30,520 bases of DNA from Pseudomonadota bacterium (GCA_023432885.1 JAEZEU010000240.1:1-30520), one strand, 5' to 3'. Positions 1-7,842 are shown, counted from the stretch's first letter. The notes: generated by a model from the letters alone, not told the origin. Numbers and translations are program-made.

Positions 1-1
1 C

Positions 2-700
2 ACCGGCGGGGTCTATTTCGGCGAGCCGAAGACGATCACCGATCTCGGCAACGGCCAGAAGCGCGCCATCGACACCCAGGTCTACGATACCTACGAGATC
101 GAGCGCATCGGCCGTGTCGCCTTTGACCTGGCGCGCAAGAGCCGCAACAAGGTCACCTCGATGGAAAAGCGCAACGTCATGAAGTCTGGCGTGCTCTGGA
201 ACGAGGTGATGACGCAGTTGCACGCGCGCGAATACAAGGACGTCACGCTGGAGCATCAGCTCGCCGATTCCGGCGGCATGATGCTGGTGAAGGCGCCGAA
301 GCAGTTCGACGTGATCGTCACCGATAATCTGTTCGGCGACATGCTCTCAGACATCGCAGCAATGCTGACCGGCTCGCTCGGCATGCTGCCGTCCGCCTCG
401 CTGGGTGAGATCGATGCCAAGACCAGAAAGCGCCGTTCGCTGTTCGAGCCGGTGCACGGTTCGGCGCCCGACATCGCCGGCAAGGGCCTTGCCAACCCGA
501 TCGCCATGATCGCCTCGTTCGGGATGGCGCTGCGCTATTCCTTTGATATGGGCGCGCTCGCCGACAAGGTGGACCAGGCTATCGCCGCCGTGCTTGCCAG
601 CGGCCTGCGCACGGCGGATATCGCGTCGGAAGGCACGACTCCGGCCAGCACCTCGCAGATGGGCGAGGCTATCCTGAAGGAACTGGAGAAGCTGCACTGA
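2..700 (+). CDS. leuB: 3-isopropylmalate dehydrogenase, 3' part
   Basis: Oxidises and decarboxylates 3-isopropylmalate to 2-oxoisocaproate with NAD in leucine synthesis (cytosolic, homodimer in the family). The reading frame is open from the window edge, so the start lies outside; 232 residues of a usual length near 370 are present. Visible family signatures are the segment YDTYEIERIGRVAFDLARK, the metal/substrate stretch VTDNLFGDMLSD with its aspartates, the SLGMLPSAS loop, and the NAD-binding motif EPVHGSAPDIAGKG followed by NPIA. The gene ends at TGA and is followed after ten bases by a strong terminator, so it does not continue into the next genes. leuD and leuC occur 7 and 10 kb away on the other strand, so the leucine genes are close but transcribed separately. 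Confidence 0.97.
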   Translation, partial: TGGVYFGEPKTITDLGNGQKRAIDTQVYDTYEIERIGRVAFDLARKSRNKVTSMEKRNVMKSGVLWNEVMTQLHAREYKDVTLEHQLADSGGMMLVKAPKQFDVIVTDNLFGDMLSDIAAMLTGSLGMLPSASLGEIDAKTRKRRSLFEPVHGSAPDIAGKGLANPIAMIASFGMALRYSFDMGALADKVDQAIAAVLASGLRTADIASEGTTPASTSQMGEAILKELEKLH

Positions 701-710
701 CCATAAAAAT

Positions 711-736
711 GCCCGGCGCAAGGCCGGGCTTTTTTT
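711..736 (+). terminator. Rho-independent terminator of leuB
   Basis: A perfect 7-bp GC stem (711-717 with 723-729), a five-base loop, and an immediate run of seven T (730-736). It lies ten bases after the leuB stop. The next gene on the other strand ends at 753, so the site separates convergent genes; the T-run favours plus-strand termination. Confidence 0.93.
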
Positions 737-752
737 ACGCAGCGGGTGAAAT

Positions 753-1118
753 TCAATACAGCGGAAATTGAGTTGGGAAGCCGCCGAGATCGGATGGCGG
801 ATTGAGCGGCTGGCGAACGATCGGCCGGTTGTTGTTCTCCTGTGCGAAGTCCGGGTAGCCGTACGGCGACGGAAACGCGTAGTCCAGGAACTTGCGGTCG
901 CCGGGCAGCACCTCGGTGCCGGCATCGAGCCATGAGCGCGTTGTGATGTAGACACGTGTGTTGGGGCCCTGCTGGATGACCCGGTTAGGTCCGTTCGAAC
1001 CATAATAGACACGGCCGTTCTTGTCGTATTGCAGCCGGGTCTGCTGCGCGGACGCCGGCAGCACGCCGATCGCGAGGACGGCGATTGCCGTAAACAGCAC
1101 TGGAATCTTCGGGGTCAT
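753..1118 (-). CDS. Small exported protein of unknown function
   Basis: 121 residues, not a family I can name. The N-terminus has a short basic start, a hydrophobic core (VLFTAIAVLAIGVLPASA) and an Ala-Ser-Ala cleavage-type site near residue 24, so it is probably secreted to the periplasm. The mature part is rich in Asn, Gly, Tyr and Pro (NGRVYYGSNGPNR, YAFPSPYGYP) and has no cysteine. I chose the ATG at 1118 because GAGGA lies a few bases upstream; an in-frame ATG at 1133 is possible but lacks a ribosome site. It is convergent with leuB and stands alone. Export is inferred from the signal; function is unknown. Confidence 0.72.
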   Translation of the reverse strand: MTPKIPVLFTAIAVLAIGVLPASAQQTRLQYDKNGRVYYGSNGPNRVIQQGPNTRVYITTRSWLDAGTEVLPGDRKFLDYAFPSPYGYPDFAQENNNRPIVRQPLNPPSDLGGFPTQFPLY

Positions 1119-1298
1119 ACGCGTCCTCGTCATTGCACCCGTGGGAAACTCGCACGTGCGCGTGTCCAATTCGGGGCATTCTAGCCCGGGGCGCCGGGCT
1201 CCCACTAGGTCAATTGGGCCACACCCGGGACAGATAATACGTAATACGCGCATCGCGATAAAAGTTGCATGAAAACCAGCGGCTTGGTGCGGCGCCAC

Positions 1299-2018
1299 TC
1301 AGATCGCGCCGCGCAAGTCCGGCTTGTCGGAGCCCGTTACCCAATCGGTGTGGCAGTCGGCGCGCTTCATCTCGGCGCGGACGAACAATTCAGCGAGACT
1401 GGCGTCGTTGCCGGTGGAAATCAGGCTCAACCGGTTGAGCATGCAGGCGATCGCGGCGCCTCGGGCAGGAACGGTCTCGCCCTGGCAGACGAATCCTGAG
1501 ATGCGCAAGACTGGCTGCTCGATGGTCTTGAGGAAGCCGAGGCAGCCATCGCCGCCGGTCTGGCGGACCAGGGTCACGGGGCCGAACTTGCTGTCGATCA
1601 TGCCGGTCGCTTCCGTCACGGCCAAAGGCTCGAATTGCTCGCCCGGGCGGTAGATCTCGAGCTCCGCAACCGTGTGCCCGTTCTCCATGTTCCAGCGCAG
1701 CACGTCCTTGCGGCCGCCCTCGGGATGCCGGAAGATCTCATAAGATTTTGTTCTGTAAGACAAATCGTACTGATTACTGGCGAAGGCCGGAATCGGGCGG
1801 GCCGTCGCGATCCAGTCCGGCCGCGCCGGGGCATCGGCTTGCATTTCCGTCAGCTGATCCCAGAGATAGACGCCGAGGATGAACAGTAGTGCCAGCGCGA
1901 AGAGATAGGCGGTCAGCCGGGCCAGAGTGGCGCAGATTTCGTCCGCGATGCCCTTCAGCACGGGACCAATGCCGCCGGTATGATGATGGGCGCCCGGAAC
2001 CGCCTGAGATCGCTGCAT
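1299..2018 (-). CDS. Single-pass membrane protein with periplasmic domain, unknown function
   Basis: 239 residues. A basic and His-containing N-terminus precedes one strong transmembrane segment at about residues 34-53 (LTAYLFALALLFILGVYLW). The rest is a soluble domain of about 180 residues, probably periplasmic, with several cysteines in its second half (GDGCLGF, GFVCQGE, AIACMLN, RADCHTD) that could form disulfides. I do not recognise the domain. The ATG at 2018 was chosen over the adjacent upstream TTG; no strong ribosome site is visible. The gene diverges from asd across about 115 bases. Composition and codon use match the neighbouring core genes, so it looks native rather than acquired. 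Confidence 0.75.
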   Translation of the reverse strand: MQRSQAVPGAHHHTGGIGPVLKGIADEICATLARLTAYLFALALLFILGVYLWDQLTEMQADAPARPDWIATARPIPAFASNQYDLSYRTKSYEIFRHPEGGRKDVLRWNMENGHTVAELEIYRPGEQFEPLAVTEATGMIDSKFGPVTLVRQTGGDGCLGFLKTIEQPVLRISGFVCQGETVPARGAAIACMLNRLSLISTGNDASLAELFVRAEMKRADCHTDWVTGSDKPDLRGAI

Positions 2019-2081
2019 CAAATGCCCGAAAGAAACGTCTAGCGTTGTGTTAGGGGCGTTTCTCGCATAGAAGCGCTGCCT

Positions 2082-2119
2082 CTTCCCTTATCGGCCGCAG
2101 ACGAAGGGAAGGCATTTTT
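2082..2119 (+). promoter_or_regulatory. Hairpin plus T-run in the asd leader
   Basis: An 8-bp perfect stem (2082-2089 with 2104-2111) with a 14-base GC-rich loop is followed three bases later by five T (2115-2119), and then at once by the asd ribosome site (about 2124-2130). The upstream gene is divergent, so a terminator here could only act on the asd transcript itself. It may be an attenuator or just a leader hairpin; I see no lysine riboswitch or peptide leader. Confidence 0.4.
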
Positions 2120-2135
2120 CTTCGGAGAGTGAACG

Positions 2136-3170
2136 ATGGGTTACAAGGTCGCAGTGGTCGGCGCCACCGGCAATGTCGGGCGCGAGATGCTCAATATCCT
2201 GGATGAGCGGAAATTCCCTGCCGACGAGGTCGTCGCCCTCGCCTCGCGCCGCAGCGTCGGCGTCGAGGTCTCCTATGGGGACCGTACGCTCAAGGTGAAA
2301 GCGCTCGAGCATTTCGACTTCTCCGACGTCGACATTGCGCTGATGTCGGCGGGCGGCTCCGTGTCGAAGGAATGGTCGCCGAAGATCGGCGCCGCCGGCA
2401 CGGTCGTGATCGACAATTCCTCGGCGTGGCGCATGGATCCTGACGTGCCGCTGATCGTGCCGGAGGTGAATGCCGATGCAGCCGTCGGCTTCACCAAAAA
2501 GAACATCATCGCCAACCCGAACTGCTCGACCGCGCAGCTCGTGGTCGCGCTGAAGCCGCTGCATGACAAGGCGACCATCAAGCGCGTCGTGGTTTCGACC
2601 TATCAGTCGGTGTCTGGCGCCGGCAAGGACGCGATGGACGAACTGTTCTCGCAGACCAAGGCCGTCTACACCAATGACGAACTGGTCAACAAGAAATTCC
2701 CCAAGCGCATCGCGTTCAACGTCATCCCCCACATCGACGTCTTCATGGAGGACGGCTACACCAAGGAAGAGTGGAAGATGATGGCGGAGACGAAGAAGAT
2801 CCTTGATCCCAAGATCAAGCTGTCCGCCACCTGCGTGCGCGTGCCTGTCTTCGTCGGCCACTCCGAGGCCGTCAACATCGAGTTCGAGAATCCGATCACG
2901 GCGGACGAGGCGCGCGACATCCTGCGCAAGGCGCCAGGCTGTCTCGTGATCGACAAGCAGGAATCGGGCGGCTACGTCACGCCATATGAGGCCGCCGGCG
3001 AGGACGCAACCTATATCAGCCGCATCCGCGAGGACGCGACGGTCGAGAACGGCCTTGCGTTGTGGTGTGTCTCGGACAACCTGCGCAAGGGCGCCGCGCT
3101 GAATGCCATCCAGATCGCCGAAGTCCTGATCAATCGCAAGCTGATCAGCGCCAAGAAGAAGGCGGCATAA
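2136..3170 (+). CDS. asd: Aspartate-semialdehyde dehydrogenase
   Basis: Reduces aspartyl-4-phosphate to aspartate semialdehyde with NADPH, the branch-point step to lysine/diaminopimelate, threonine and methionine. The 344 residues match the family length. The Rossmann loop GATGNVG is at residues 9-15 and the active-site cysteine is C130 in NPNCSTAQ; the SAGGSVS and NPIT segments are also typical. A GGAGAG ribosome site ends about five bases before the ATG and decides the start. The gene is followed after 23 bases by a YqhA-like membrane protein and could be co-transcribed with it. dapF, further along the same pathway, lies 17 kb to the right on the same strand. Confidence 0.97.
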   Translation: MGYKVAVVGATGNVGREMLNILDERKFPADEVVALASRRSVGVEVSYGDRTLKVKALEHFDFSDVDIALMSAGGSVSKEWSPKIGAAGTVVIDNSSAWRMDPDVPLIVPEVNADAAVGFTKKNIIANPNCSTAQLVVALKPLHDKATIKRVVVSTYQSVSGAGKDAMDELFSQTKAVYTNDELVNKKFPKRIAFNVIPHIDVFMEDGYTKEEWKMMAETKKILDPKIKLSATCVRVPVFVGHSEAVNIEFENPITADEARDILRKAPGCLVIDKQESGGYVTPYEAAGEDATYISRIREDATVENGLALWCVSDNLRKGAALNAIQIAEVLINRKLISAKKKAA

Positions 3171-3193
3171 GGCGGGGGGCCGGAGAGTCGCAG

Positions 3194-3751
3194 ATGACCG
3201 AGCAGCCGGCGCCCGTCTATCAGCCGAGCCCGACAGCCAAACGCATCGAGCGCGGCCTCGAAGGCGCGATTTTCAACAGCCGCTGGCTGATGGCGCCGTT
3301 CTATTTCGGCCTTGTCATCAGCCTTGCCGTGTTGCTGCTGAAGTTTTGCATGGTGCTCTACGAGTTCATCGTGCATGCACCAGGCTCCAAGGAAAGCGAC
3401 ATCATCCTCGGCGTGCTTTCGCTGATCGATATCTGCTTGACGGGCAATCTCATCCTGATCGTGGTGTTCTCGGGCTACGAGAACTTCGTCTCCAAGATCG
3501 ATCCCGGAGGCCATCCGGACTGGCCGGACTGGATGACGAAGATTCATTTCGGCGGGCTGAAGCAAAAGCTGCTCGCCTCGATCGTGGCGATCTCCGCGAT
3601 CCAGGTGCTGAAGGCCTTCATGAACATCGACACCAATTTCGATCCCAACAAGCTCGCCTGGCTGGTCGGCGTGCACCTGGTGTTCGTGTTCTCGGCGTTT
3701 ATGCTGGCGATCGGCGACCGTTTCGGCGGCGGCGATCATGGAGGCGAATAG
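3194..3751 (+). CDS. YqhA/UPF0114 family inner-membrane protein
   Basis: 185 residues of the UPF0114 (YqhA) type; the biochemical role of the family is not established. The opening ERGLEGAIFNSRWLMAPFY is typical, with a first hydrophobic segment at about 38-60 and others around 75-95, 125-145 and 150-170, giving three or four membrane helices. A conserved polar stretch, ENFVSKID followed by HPDWPDWM, lies between them. The ATG at 3194 is set by GGAGAG six bases upstream; an earlier in-frame start would overlap asd and has no such site. It follows asd by 23 bases, so an asd-yqhA transcript is likely. It converges with the carbonic anhydrase gene. Confidence 0.88.
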   Translation: MTEQPAPVYQPSPTAKRIERGLEGAIFNSRWLMAPFYFGLVISLAVLLLKFCMVLYEFIVHAPGSKESDIILGVLSLIDICLTGNLILIVVFSGYENFVSKIDPGGHPDWPDWMTKIHFGGLKQKLLASIVAISAIQVLKAFMNIDTNFDPNKLAWLVGVHLVFVFSAFMLAIGDRFGGGDHGGE

Positions 3752-3764
3752 CGACTTGCGAATG

Positions 3765-3790
3765 GCGAATGGAAGCCGCCTTTCATTCGC
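3765..3790. terminator. Hairpin between convergent genes
   Basis: An 11-bp stem with one G-U pair (3765-3775 with 3780-3790) and a four-base loop fills the 42-base gap between the yqhA-like gene and the carbonic anhydrase gene. There is no long T-run on either side, so it is only a candidate shared transcription end. Confidence 0.4.
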
Positions 3791-3793
3791 CCG

Positions 3794-4444
3794 CTATTCG
3801 GGCACGAATTCCCGCGCGCTTCTGAATTCCTTGGCTTCCTGATCGAGCACGAACAGCGAACCCTCGGCAACTCCGAAATAGGCGCCGTGCAGATCCATCT
3901 CGCCCTTCTCCACGCGATCGCGCACGAAGGGAAAGGTCAGCAGGTTTTCCAGACTGCGAAACACGGCAGCCTTTTCGATACGCACGGTGAAATCGTGCAT
4001 CGTCTCGTGGTCGCGCTGCTCGACGATCTCGCCCGGCTTGATAAACATTGCCATCCACTTGCCGATGAAATCGCCGGGCGACAGCGGCTTGATCTTGTCG
4101 ATGAAGGCGCGGATGCCGCCGCACTGGGCGTGGCCGAGCACGACGATGTGCTTCACCTGAAGCACGTTGACCGCATATTCCAGCGCGGCAGATACGCCAT
4201 GGGCGCTGCTGTCGGGCTGGTACGTGGGCACCAGATTGGCAACGTTACGCACCACGAACAACTCGCCCGGCCCGGCGTCGAAAATCACTTCCGGCGAGAC
4301 ACGGGAGTCGCAGCAGCCGACCACCATCACCGCCGGTGACTGGCCGCGCTCCGACAGTTCGCGGTAGCGCGACTGTTCGGTCGGGAGCCGCTGCCTCGTA
4401 AAGGTCCGGTAGCCGTCGAGGAGATGTTGTGGGAAGGGTGCCAT
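3794..4444 (-). CDS. Beta-class carbonic anhydrase
   Basis: Interconverts CO2 and bicarbonate in the cytoplasm, supplying bicarbonate to carboxylases. The zinc ligands of the beta class are all present: C44, followed by D46 and R48 in CCDSRVSPE, and H105 with C108 in the GHAQCGG motif. The segment GELFVVRNVANLVP is the usual dimer/active-site region. At 216 residues the length is normal and there is no signal peptide. The ATG at 4444 fits the expected family start. The gene is alone on its strand, diverging from the CitE-like gene and converging with the YqhA-like gene. The sequence alone does not decide between a housekeeping and a cyanate-linked role; no cynS is nearby. Confidence 0.95.
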   Translation of the reverse strand: MAPFPQHLLDGYRTFTRQRLPTEQSRYRELSERGQSPAVMVVGCCDSRVSPEVIFDAGPGELFVVRNVANLVPTYQPDSSAHGVSAALEYAVNVLQVKHIVVLGHAQCGGIRAFIDKIKPLSPGDFIGKWMAMFIKPGEIVEQRDHETMHDFTVRIEKAAVFRSLENLLTFPFVRDRVEKGEMDLHGAYFGVAEGSLFVLDQEAKEFRSAREFVPE

Positions 4445-4542
4445 GCTCCCTGCCTAACCATATGCTGGCCACGGGAACAAGGCTTTCGGGAAAGGAAACG
4501 GAGTGCTATCGGCTGCCTTTCGATCAGCTCCGAGGGAACTCC

Positions 4543-5421
4543 ATGATCCGTCCGCGCCGCAGCCTGCTGTTCATGCCGGGATCGAATGCAAGGGCGCTGG
4601 AAAAGGCGCGTAACCTGCCGGTCGACGGCGTGATCCTCGACCTCGAGGATGCGGTGGCCCCTGACGCCAAGGCCCTGGCGCGCGACCAGATCGCGCAAGC
4701 CGTGGCCGCCAAGGGCTTTGGCAAGCGCGAGGTGCTGATTCGAATCAACGCGCTCGATACGCCCTGGTGGATCGACGATCTCAATATGGCGGGCAAGGCC
4801 AGGCCCGATGGCATTCTGGTGCCGAAGATTTCCAGCGTTGCCGATCTGACCGCCGTTGCCGACCGGCTCAGCGGAATCGATGCCGCTCCATCGGTCCGGG
4901 TCTGGGCTATGATCGAGACCGCGCGAGCGGTACTGGATGCCGACAAGATCGCGGCCGCCTCGCGCGTTCCCGGAACGCGGCTGGCCGGCTTCGTGTTCGG
5001 TCCGAACGATATTTCACGGGAAACGCGCATCCGAATGAAGCCCGGCCGCGCCGAAATGATCCCGATGATCACCCACTGCGTCCTCGCCACGCGAGCCCAC
5101 GGCCTGGAAATCCTCGATGGACCCTACAGCGACATCGCCAATATCGACGGCTTTGCCGCCGAATGCGCGCAGGGGCGCGATCTCGGCTTTGACGGCAAGA
5201 CGCTGATCCACCCGAGCCATATCCCGGCCTGCAATGCCATCTTCACGCCGCCGGATGAAGAAGTCGCGATCGCACGGAAGATCATCGCGGCGTTCGAGCA
5301 GCCGGAAAACGCCTCGCGCGGCGCGATCCAGCTTGACGGTCGCATGGTGGAACGTCTGCATGCCGAGATGGCAAGGCGCACGATTGCGATCGCGGACGCG
5401 ATCGCGGCGATGGGTCACTGA
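4543..5421 (+). CDS. HpcH/HpaI aldolase / CitE-like CoA-ester lyase
   Basis: 292 residues of the CitE-like branch of the HpcH/HpaI superfamily, Mg-dependent C-C lyases acting on CoA thioesters such as malyl-CoA or citramalyl-CoA. Diagnostic motifs are RSLLFMPGSNARALEKA at the N-terminus, ILDLEDAVAP (E35, D36), LIRINALDTPW (R67), the FVFGPNDIS region and GFDGKTLIHPSHI near the C-terminus. GAGGGA ends about five bases before the ATG and fixes the start. No citrate lyase subunits (citD, citF) lie nearby, so it is a stand-alone lyase and not part of citrate lyase. Substrate cannot be assigned from sequence; (S)-citramalyl-CoA or malyl-CoA are possibilities from the family. Confidence 0.88.
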   Translation: MIRPRRSLLFMPGSNARALEKARNLPVDGVILDLEDAVAPDAKALARDQIAQAVAAKGFGKREVLIRINALDTPWWIDDLNMAGKARPDGILVPKISSVADLTAVADRLSGIDAAPSVRVWAMIETARAVLDADKIAAASRVPGTRLAGFVFGPNDISRETRIRMKPGRAEMIPMITHCVLATRAHGLEILDGPYSDIANIDGFAAECAQGRDLGFDGKTLIHPSHIPACNAIFTPPDEEVAIARKIIAAFEQPENASRGAIQLDGRMVERLHAEMARRTIAIADAIAAMGH

Positions 5422-5482
5422 TTCCAATCGTCCGCGCGCGGGCTTATGGCGAGGTTCGTTCTCCGGCGCGATGACGATCAGC

Positions 5483-5836
5483 CTAGTCGCGGCGCAGGCT
5501 GAGAATGAAGCTCGCGAGGTCATCGGCCTGATCAGGCGTGATGATCAGATTGGGCATGCTGCGGTGGTTTGAGCGCAGGAAGACCTTTAGCGACAGTTCC
5601 GTGGTCGAGGTCCGGTTCGCGATCCGCATGAAATCGGGCGCGCGGCTGGACGCGCCGGAACTGACCGCTTCGAGCGCGTGGCAGTCCTTGCACCAGGCTT
5701 GCGCCAGACCGCGCCCGGCGGAAATGCTGTCCTGCGCCAGCGGCGCGCCGGTGGCAATGTGCTGCCGCATCAGCAGCAGCGCGGCGAACGCGATCAACAG
5801 CGCGATGAAGATCCGAATCCAGGCGTTCCGCGACAT
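5483..5836 (-). CDS. Small membrane-anchored or secreted c-type cytochrome
   Basis: 117 residues with an N-terminal hydrophobic segment (IRIFIALLIAFAALLLM) that is either a signal peptide or an anchor, then one heme-binding motif CKDCH (CxxCH) and a distal Met in SMPNLI as likely sixth ligand. This is the layout of a class I cytochrome c, an electron carrier on the periplasmic side. It starts 16 bases after the DUF6455 gene on the same strand, so the two are probably one transcript controlled by the FixK2-like promoter upstream. Heme attachment would need the Ccm proteins encoded at the right end of this window. Its electron partners cannot be told from here. Confidence 0.9.
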   Translation of the reverse strand: MSRNAWIRIFIALLIAFAALLLMRQHIATGAPLAQDSISAGRGLAQAWCKDCHALEAVSSGASSRAPDFMRIANRTSTTELSLKVFLRSNHRSMPNLIITPDQADDLASFILSLRRD

Positions 5837-5852
5837 GTTGCTTGGGCCCGCG

Positions 5853-6266
5853 CTAGCACTTTACCGCGTCGCTTAAGGCATCGATGGTCGGCGCATTGGG
5901 GCAATAATCCCTGTAATGCTCGGCTGTCGTTCCCGCGGCAAGATCGCCGTCGCACTGCGCCTTGTCGCGACACATCGCGCAGACCCGCTGCATGTCGCGC
6001 ACCAATAGTGGCTGCGTGCGCGCAAGGTCGGCCTCATCTATCCCAAGGTTCTTCAGCATCTCCGGCAGTTCGTCAGCGCCGTGGCGCCCGATCTGGACCA
6101 GCCGGTCCAGGTCATCCGACGACACCCGCAAGTCACGCGCAATGGCATCGAAATCAGTGCGGTTCATCCGGCGGATTTTGCTCAGCTCGCGGCGATGCTT
6201 GAGCCAGTCGGCAAACTTGCCGATCAGGAACTCGACAGTGGGATAGATCTCGCGCTGGGCGGTCAT
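5853..6266 (-). CDS. DUF6455 family four-cysteine protein
   Basis: 137 residues, soluble, of a family with unknown function (DUF6455 by recall of its pattern). The C-terminal half has four cysteines arranged C96-x2-C99-x5-C105-x16-C122 (MCRDKAQC, YCPN), suggesting a metal or cluster site. The N-terminal half is helical and basic. The ATG at 6266 is preceded by GGAGGG at good spacing; longer versions of the frame have no such site. The gene is first in a likely two-gene operon with the cytochrome c downstream. A FixK2-like box lies about 60 bases ahead of the start, in line with a role in low-oxygen respiration, which is inference. Confidence 0.78.
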   Translation of the reverse strand: MTAQREIYPTVEFLIGKFADWLKHRRELSKIRRMNRTDFDAIARDLRVSSDDLDRLVQIGRHGADELPEMLKNLGIDEADLARTQPLLVRDMQRVCAMCRDKAQCDGDLAAGTTAEHYRDYCPNAPTIDALSDAVKC

Positions 6267-6290
6267 GGCTGCCCTCCGGTCCACGCTAGA

Positions 6291-6340
6291 ACTGCACGAT
6301 ATGACCAGAGCAACCGGTAAGGCGTGTTGCGGCAGATCAA
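6291..6340 (-). promoter_or_regulatory. Candidate FixK2/FNR-type promoter for the DUF6455-cytochrome c pair
   Basis: On the minus strand, TTGATCTGCCGCAA (6340-6327) fits the Bradyrhizobium FixK2 consensus TTG(A/C)-N6-(T/G)CAA. A -10-like CATATC lies at 6303-6298, putting the start of transcription near 6291, about 42 bases from the box centre, which is the class II activation geometry of CRP/FNR proteins. The leader to the ATG at 6266 would be about 25 bases. A match this degenerate is expected about twice by chance in 30 kb; the spacing is what raises it. Confidence 0.5.
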
Positions 6341-6364
6341 ACAATGTGTAGTGGAGAAGGAGCG

Positions 6365-7150
6365 CTAGCCGAAGCGCTCCGCCGCCCAGCCGTAGAGGCT
6401 GCCGGGGAGCGGTGTCTGATTGCCTCGGCCCTTTGGCGAGATGTGGAGACCGATCACCTGGGGATCGCTCGTCAACCCGGAAAAATCGGATGGATCGAAG
6501 AACAGTCGCGGTTCGGCGTGTACGGCATAGAACGAGCGCTTCGGCAGCGCGTGCGCGACCTCGCCGCCGCGGCGGGCAAGCGCTGTGAGCGAGGCCGGGC
6601 CGTAGATCGCTACGCGGATGTCGGAGAGCCGCTGCGACCCGCCGCGCAGACGGCGCATCGCAAATACCATGCGATGCCTGAGCGCCAGCCAGTTCGGCGT
6701 CAGCTCGTCCTGCGCCATCAGCTCGGTGAAGGCCGTCACGATAAAATCGTCTGCGGGAAGATAGAGCACGGAATTGCCGAGTTGCCGCGGTCGCTCCCAG
6801 GCGAAATAAGGTCTGGCCGGATCGATCTCGACGGGCCTCAGCAACAGAACGTCGGCATCGAGCCAAAGCCCCGCGCCCTGCGCCATCAGGCGCATGCGGA
6901 AGAAGTCGGAGAATTGCAGCGTGGTCCAGTCGCGCCAGCTTCCGTCCGGCTGCGGCGGTCGTAGCTTTTCGGAGAAGGCATGCGGCAGTACGGCCTCCGC
7001 ATCGGCGTTGGCGACGCCATCGGGCAGGCCGGGGAGCGGATCGAAACTATAGACGGTGACCTTGTGGCCGACGGCGACCTGCGAACGCAGGCACAGCATC
7101 CGAAGCCGGTCGAGGGGACCGTGCCAGAAGGTGACGACGTCAGGACGCAC
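6365..7150 (-). CDS. Glycosyltransferase with DxD motif (sugar-binding GT32-like)
   Basis: About 261 residues. The segment FSDFFRMRLMAQGAGLWLDADVLLL carries the DxD metal/nucleotide-sugar motif (D98, D100) preceded by an aromatic-rich helix. This is the layout of the glycosyltransferases with a DXD sugar-binding region found in capsule or LPS clusters. No membrane segment or signal is visible, so it is probably a cytoplasmic enzyme. The start is uncertain: I favour GTG at 7150, which has AGGTGA five bases upstream; a TTG at 7168 is in frame but borders a dispersed repeat. No other polysaccharide gene is nearby, so donor and acceptor are unknown. A perfect 8-bp inverted repeat (6359-6366 with 6373-6380) spans its stop codon. 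Confidence 0.72.
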   Translation of the reverse strand: MRPDVVTFWHGPLDRLRMLCLRSQVAVGHKVTVYSFDPLPGLPDGVANADAEAVLPHAFSEKLRPPQPDGSWRDWTTLQFSDFFRMRLMAQGAGLWLDADVLLLRPVEIDPARPYFAWERPRQLGNSVLYLPADDFIVTAFTELMAQDELTPNWLALRHRMVFAMRRLRGGSQRLSDIRVAIYGPASLTALARRGGEVAHALPKRSFYAVHAEPRLFFDPSDFSGLTSDPQVIGLHISPKGRGNQTPLPGSLYGWAAERFG

Positions 7151-7170
7151 GCGCGTCACCTGCGGCAAGG

Positions 7171-7224
7171 CATGACGTTTTCGAGCGAAGCGGGAACAGT
7201 CTCGCGTGAAGAAAACGCGTCAAG
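7171..7224. repeat. Dispersed rhizobial intergenic palindrome
   Basis: An imperfect hairpin: 7174-7182 pairs with 7211-7221 with a two-base bulge, around a core containing CGAAGCGGGAACAG. It belongs by pattern to the short palindromic elements common between genes in Bradyrhizobium and relatives, the same general family as 8348-8400. It separates leuD from the glycosyltransferase gene. Confidence 0.55.
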
Positions 7225-7236
7225 CAAGGGAGGACC

Positions 7237-7842
7237 TTACGCCCAAGCGCGCTCTTTCTTGAGCTTGGCCTCATAGGTGTCGATGGACGCCTTCTTCTCC
7301 ATCGTCAGTCCGATGTCGTCTAGGCCGTTGAGCAGGCAATGCTTGCGGAACGGATCGATCTCGAACTTGACCTTGCCTCCGTCGGGTCCGCGGATCTCCT
7401 GGTTCGGCAAGTCGATCGTCAGCGTGGCGTTGGCGCCGCGCTCGGCGTCGTCAAACAGCTTGTCGAGGTCCTCCTGCGACACGCGGATCGGCAGAATGCC
7501 GTTCTTGAAGCAGTTGTTGTAGAAGATGTCGCCGAACGAGGTCGAGATCACGCAGCGGATGCCGAAATCGAGCAGAGCCCAGGGCGCATGCTCGCGGCTG
7601 GAGCCGCAGCCGAAATTGTCGCCCGCGACCAGCACCTTGGCGTTGCGATAGGCCGGCTGGTTGAGAACGAAATCCGGATTCTCGCTGCCGTCATCCTTGT
7701 AGCGCTGCTCGGAGAAAAGCCCCTTGCCGAGGCCCGTGCGCTTGATGGTCTTCAGATACTGCTTCGGAATGATCATGTCGGTGTCGACATTGATGATCTT
7801 CAGCGGCGCCGCGACGCCTTCCAGCGTGGTGAACTTTTCCAT
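7237..7842 (-). CDS. leuD: 3-isopropylmalate dehydratase small subunit
   Basis: With LeuC it isomerises 2-isopropylmalate to 3-isopropylmalate in leucine synthesis; this subunit forms the swivel domain. The 201 residues match the family. Diagnostic stretches are NVDTDMIIPKQYLK near residue 20, LVAGDNFGCGSSREHAPWAL in the middle, and FGDIFYNNCFKNGILPI. I chose the ATG at 7842 (MEKFTTLEG), which has a GGAAG site upstream and is the family's usual start; the frame is open further upstream without support. The gene is separate from leuC (2.5 kb away, same strand), with four small genes of other strands or functions between. Confidence 0.97.
   Translation of the reverse strand: MEKFTTLEGVAAPLKIINVDTDMIIPKQYLKTIKRTGLGKGLFSEQRYKDDGSENPDFVLNQPAYRNAKVLVAGDNFGCGSSREHAPWALLDFGIRCVISTSFGDIFYNNCFKNGILPIRVSQEDLDKLFDDAERGANATLTIDLPNQEIRGPDGGKVKFEIDPFRKHCLLNGLDDIGLTMEKKASIDTYEAKLKKERAWA

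Noticed and set aside
2022..2135. Lysine riboswitch before asd
   Set aside because: The leader is only about 110 bases, too short, and the conserved lysine riboswitch helices are not visible.
2088..2861. Long open frame antisense to asd
   Set aside because: Shadow of asd; no ribosome site, His/Asp/Arg-rich composition.
7151..7168. TTG at 7168 as start of the glycosyltransferase
   Set aside because: It borders a dispersed palindrome and has no ribosome site; GTG at 7150 has AGGTGA at good spacing.
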